Assembly: GCA_021794835.1 (NCBI GenBank)
Contig: JAJYQA010000029.1
Location: 111,090 to 175,089 of the forward strand
Origin: Actinomycetes bacterium
GTDB taxonomy: Bacteria > Actinomycetota > Aquicultoria > Aquicultorales > Aquicultoraceae
Length of the DNA stretch: 64,000 bases
Direction of reading: 5' to 3'
The translations under genes and the position numbers were made by a program. Below are positions 60,590 to 64,000 of the stretch, in pieces. The notes below the pieces were generated by a model. The model was not told where the DNA came from, ran no database searches, and saw nothing but the letters and a program-made list of their open reading frames with translations. The number at the start of each line of letters is the position of its first letter. The first letter of the stretch is position 1.

Positions 60590-62579
60590 CGTGGACGAAG
60601 AATCCTGGAAAGAGCAGATTAAGCATGTAATTGAAACGGTAGCCGAAGGTGCACTTATGATTAACGCAGACGGCATTATAATTTACGCCAATAACTCGGC
60701 AGAGAAGATTCTCGGCCTTAAGCGAAGCGATATTGTAGGGCGCACCTATAGCGATCCAGGATACAAGGTAACTACGCTCGATGGTAAACCTTATCCGATA
60801 GAGAAGCGTCCAATAACCCAAGTTTTGCAAACCGGCGAGTTGGTGCAGAATGTCGAGTATGTTATAGAGCGTCCTGATGGAATCCGAGTTATCGTAGCGG
60901 TAAACGCAAGTCCGCTCCGCGATGAAAAAGGCACCATTCTAGGAGTTATTTTATCTTTTGCTGATATCACTGCTCGAAAAAAGGCAGAGGCAGAGTTACG
61001 GGCAAGCGAAAAGAAGCTGCGCGATATCACCTCGGTACTGGGTGAAGGGGTATACGTCCTAGATAAGAAGGGGCATCTTGCTTTCATGAATCTGGAAGCA
61101 GAGCGTCTTTTAGGCTGGACCGAGGCGGAGCTATACGGCAAGAACGTGCATGAAGCAATCCATTATCAAAGAGCAGATGGTTCGATATTTCCCGCTAGCG
61201 AGTGCCCGGTATTGAAAATCATAAATTCAGGAGGGATTTACCGCACAGATGACGACGTTTTTACTCGCAAAGATGGCAGTATGTTACCAGTGGCTTATGT
61301 CACTACCCCTATCCTAGAGAATGGGAAGGTTGTTGATTCAGTTACAACATTTCAAGACATTACTGAGCGCAAAAAAATCGAGAGGTTGCGTGATGCTTTA
61401 AACAGGATTAACGCCGCCATAAGCTCAACACTTAACTTTGATGAGATAATGCAAAGGATTGTTGTAGGGTCTGTCAAGGGGATGGAGTCAGAACGAACTA
61501 TAATACTTCTGCACGAGGACGGCTACTGGGTGGTACGTTATACGTACGGTTTCCCGAAGGTAGCGGTGGGTTCAAGGCTTAACGACGATGAGGCAAGGTA
61601 CGCGGTGCTCGCCGCCAATACCCGAAAGCTGGTCGTAGTCAATAATACCTATAGCGACGAGAGAGTTAACCGCAAGATAATGGAGAGGCTTGGTACCCGC
61701 TCAGTTTTGACGGTTCCTCTGGTGGTAAGGGGAAAAGTTATAGGGGTCCTCTGTTTCTGTTACAGTACAAAGCCGGTTGCTTTTACTGATGCCCAGGCCG
61801 ATTTTGCAAGCAAGTTGGCGGTATCAATATCGCTTGCCCTAGAGAACGCCCGCCTCTACTCGATTGAAAAAAACATTGCAGATACACTACAAGAAGCACT
61901 ACTTACGATGCCGAAAAATATAGAGGGCATTGATTTTGGCTACCTCTATCACTCTGCAACAGATACCGCAAGAGTTGGGGGAGATTTTTATGATATCTTT
62001 GAGCTTGAGCATAATAAAGTTGGCATGGCTGTAGGGGATGTTTCCGGCCATGGCCTTGAAGCTTCAGCTTTAACCGCACTCGTTAAAAGCACCATCCGGG
62101 CCTATGCCTATGATAATTCTTCGCCAGCTGTAATTATGGCGAAGACCAACGAGGCTATTACCAAAGCATCTGCCCAGGAGTTATTTATCACTGTGTTCTT
62201 CGGTATCTTAGATATGAAGGCGGAGGTTCTTACGTATTGCAGCGCTGGGCATCCTCCGGCAATAGTCAAACGAAAAACTTCGGGGACCTTTTTTCTTACT
62301 ACGGATTCGCCAGCTATTGGAGCTTTTAGCGGTCTAAACTATTTCAACAATCAAGAGACCATTAAAAAAGGCGATACTTTAATTATTTATACCGATGGCG
62401 TAATCGAGGCAAGATGCAACAACAGGTTTTTTGGGGGTGAGAGACTAATAAAATTCGTTAATAAGTTAAAACCAATACCGGCTAGAGAAATCCCACGGGT
62501 GATTTTTAACAGAGTCATAGATTGTGCTGGCGGGATATTGTCAGACGACGTGGCCATTCTTACTGTTAGCTTAGATTAG
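60590..62579 (+). CDS. PAS-PAS-GAF-SpoIIE (PP2C-like) phosphatase signalling protein
   Basis: PAS repeats, GAF region, GGDFYDIFELEHNKVGMAVGDVSGHGLEASALTA; ORF opens at 60501. Confidence 0.88.
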
Positions 62580-62662
62580 AACTACCGGGACTTGAGAATC
62601 GGCGTAGCCAACCTGGAAACATCTCCCTGAATTTGAGATAATCTAAGCGGTGTTTAAGATTT

Positions 62663-63790
62663 ATGCCTGTAGTTTATATTCATATCCCGTTTTGTAAACA
62701 AAGATGTAAATATTGCGATTTCAACTCGTACGCTGGCCTGGATCCTTTTCATGGGCCTTACGTCAGAGCTCTATTATCGGAGATCAACTTTCAGGCGCTT
62801 CGTCTAGACGATATAGATGCCCCCAGCATCTATATCGGTGGCGGTACCCCCACGCTTTTGAATCCTTTGTATATGGATGCACTTTTAGCTGAGGTGTATA
62901 GGTGGTTCTCAGTCTCCGATGCTGCAGAGGTTACGATTGAAGCAAACCCCGAGACCGTAACAAAAGAAAAGTTAGTCCAGCTTAGGCGTGCGGGCGTGAA
63001 CAGACTAAGCATAGGGTTCCAATCCCTTGACGATGGGCTTCTTAAACTCCTTGGGCGGAAGCATTCCGCCCAGCAGGCTGTCTCGGCATTCAAAGATGCT
63101 AGGGAGGCCGGTTTTAATAACGTGAACATTGACCTTATCTTCGGCATACCCGGCCAGTCTCTTGCCGGTTGGGCGGTCACATTGGAACAGGCTGCCTCTT
63201 TAGATCCTGAGCATATATCTTGCTACGGCCTTACAGTCGAACCCGGAACACTCCTTGAGCGCGAGATAGCAGCAGGCAAACTCCAGGTTCCGGATGAAGA
63301 TTTACAGGCCGATATGTTTGCGTATACCATGGGGTCTTTGGCCGAGTCGGGATTTGAGCACTACGAGATTTCTAACTACGCCAAATCGGGGAGGCGCTGC
63401 CGTCATAACCTGGTATATTGGGATAACGGTGATTATATCGGCTTTGGTGCGGGAGCGCACTCGAAAATTGGCAGCAAGCGGTTTTATAATACCGCCAATC
63501 CAAAGGAATACATTGAGAGCATAGGTGCAAGAGGCGCAAGTATTTCGGAAATAACAGACCTCTCAACAGGTAATATGATAAGCGAAACCATATTCCTAGG
63601 CTTGAGGAAGATAGAGGGGCTTGACCTTAAATCCTTTGAAGCCCGTTTTGGACGGTCGGTATACGATATTTACAGTGCTCAAATCGCTAAACTGGCCGAA
63701 GACGGGCTGTTAGAGCAAGATAACGGCTCGCTAAGGCTAACTGACAAGGGAATCTTACTCGGAAACGAGGTATTTTCGAGATTTATCTAA
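62663..63790 (+). CDS. hemW: Radical SAM heme chaperone/oxygen-independent coproporphyrinogen III oxidase-like
   Basis: VVYIHIPFCKQRCKYCDFNSYAG, SIYIGGGTPTLL, SIGFQSLDDGLLKLLGR. Confidence 0.93.
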   Translation: MPVVYIHIPFCKQRCKYCDFNSYAGLDPFHGPYVRALLSEINFQALRLDDIDAPSIYIGGGTPTLLNPLYMDALLAEVYRWFSVSDAAEVTIEANPETVTKEKLVQLRRAGVNRLSIGFQSLDDGLLKLLGRKHSAQQAVSAFKDAREAGFNNVNIDLIFGIPGQSLAGWAVTLEQAASLDPEHISCYGLTVEPGTLLEREIAAGKLQVPDEDLQADMFAYTMGSLAESGFEHYEISNYAKSGRRCRHNLVYWDNGDYIGFGAGAHSKIGSKRFYNTANPKEYIESIGARGASISEITDLSTGNMISETIFLGLRKIEGLDLKSFEARFGRSVYDIYSAQIAKLAEDGLLEQDNGSLRLTDKGILLGNEVFSRFI

Positions 63791-63918
63791 TCGGTTTACC
63801 CCGGGACGTTTGCTTGACCTGTTAAAATATATTAGCAGTATACAAGCTAGCGGTTAACCGTAACGATAGGCTTAGGTACTGTAAATTCTTAGTAGGCAAG
63901 TGTGGGCTTGCAAAATAG

Positions 63919-63975
63919 ATCAAGACCTCACATTATCTCGTTTAGAACCAGTAAACATGATAAGGAGGTCTTGAT
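63919..63975 (+). promoter_or_regulatory. Inverted repeat whose 3' arm contains the Shine-Dalgarno sequence of the next gene
   Basis: ATCAAGACCTC (63919-63929) / GAGGTCTTGAT (63965-63975); AGGAGG in or adjacent to the 3' arm, ATG at 63976. Confidence 0.45.
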
Positions 63976-64000
63976 ATGCACCATAGTATCAATTCTATTT

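Overview
The window is a chromosomal segment of a Gram-positive or actinobacteria-like bacterium; taxonomy is inferred only. Its main content is a molybdenum nitrogenase locus at about 27.4-41.0 kb: nifQ, an NhaD-type transporter, nifH, nifD, nifK, a fused nifEN, nifX, nifI1, nifI2, ferredoxin, nifB, modA and modC. The standout observation is that nifD is interrupted by one in-frame TGA (30405-30407) at the codon for the strictly conserved P-cluster cysteine (alpha-Cys62, Azotobacter numbering: RG[C]AYAG -> RG[TGA]AFAG). The reading frame is otherwise intact on both sides. A second gene in the same window, a peroxiredoxin at 2819-3295 on the minus strand, also has an in-frame TGA exactly at its catalytic Cys (DFSPI[TGA]TDE), followed by a strong SECIS-like hairpin. 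Together these point to selenocysteine decoding and to a candidate selenoprotein nitrogenase, NifD with Sec as a P-cluster ligand. Other content: housekeeping genes (dapA, polA, S1-like protein, coaE, uvrB, hemW), a Ser/Thr kinase - glutamine synthetase-like - APC permease - PP2C cluster, a B-C-A ordered Mo-bisPGD oxidoreductase operon (Ttr/Srd-like), a RAYT/Y1 transposase with inverted repeats, and a high density of dispersed intergenic repeats around nif. These repeats include GTAG-footed hairpins with compensatory changes, and some have invaded coding sequence. No CRISPR array, rRNA or tRNA gene was recognised.
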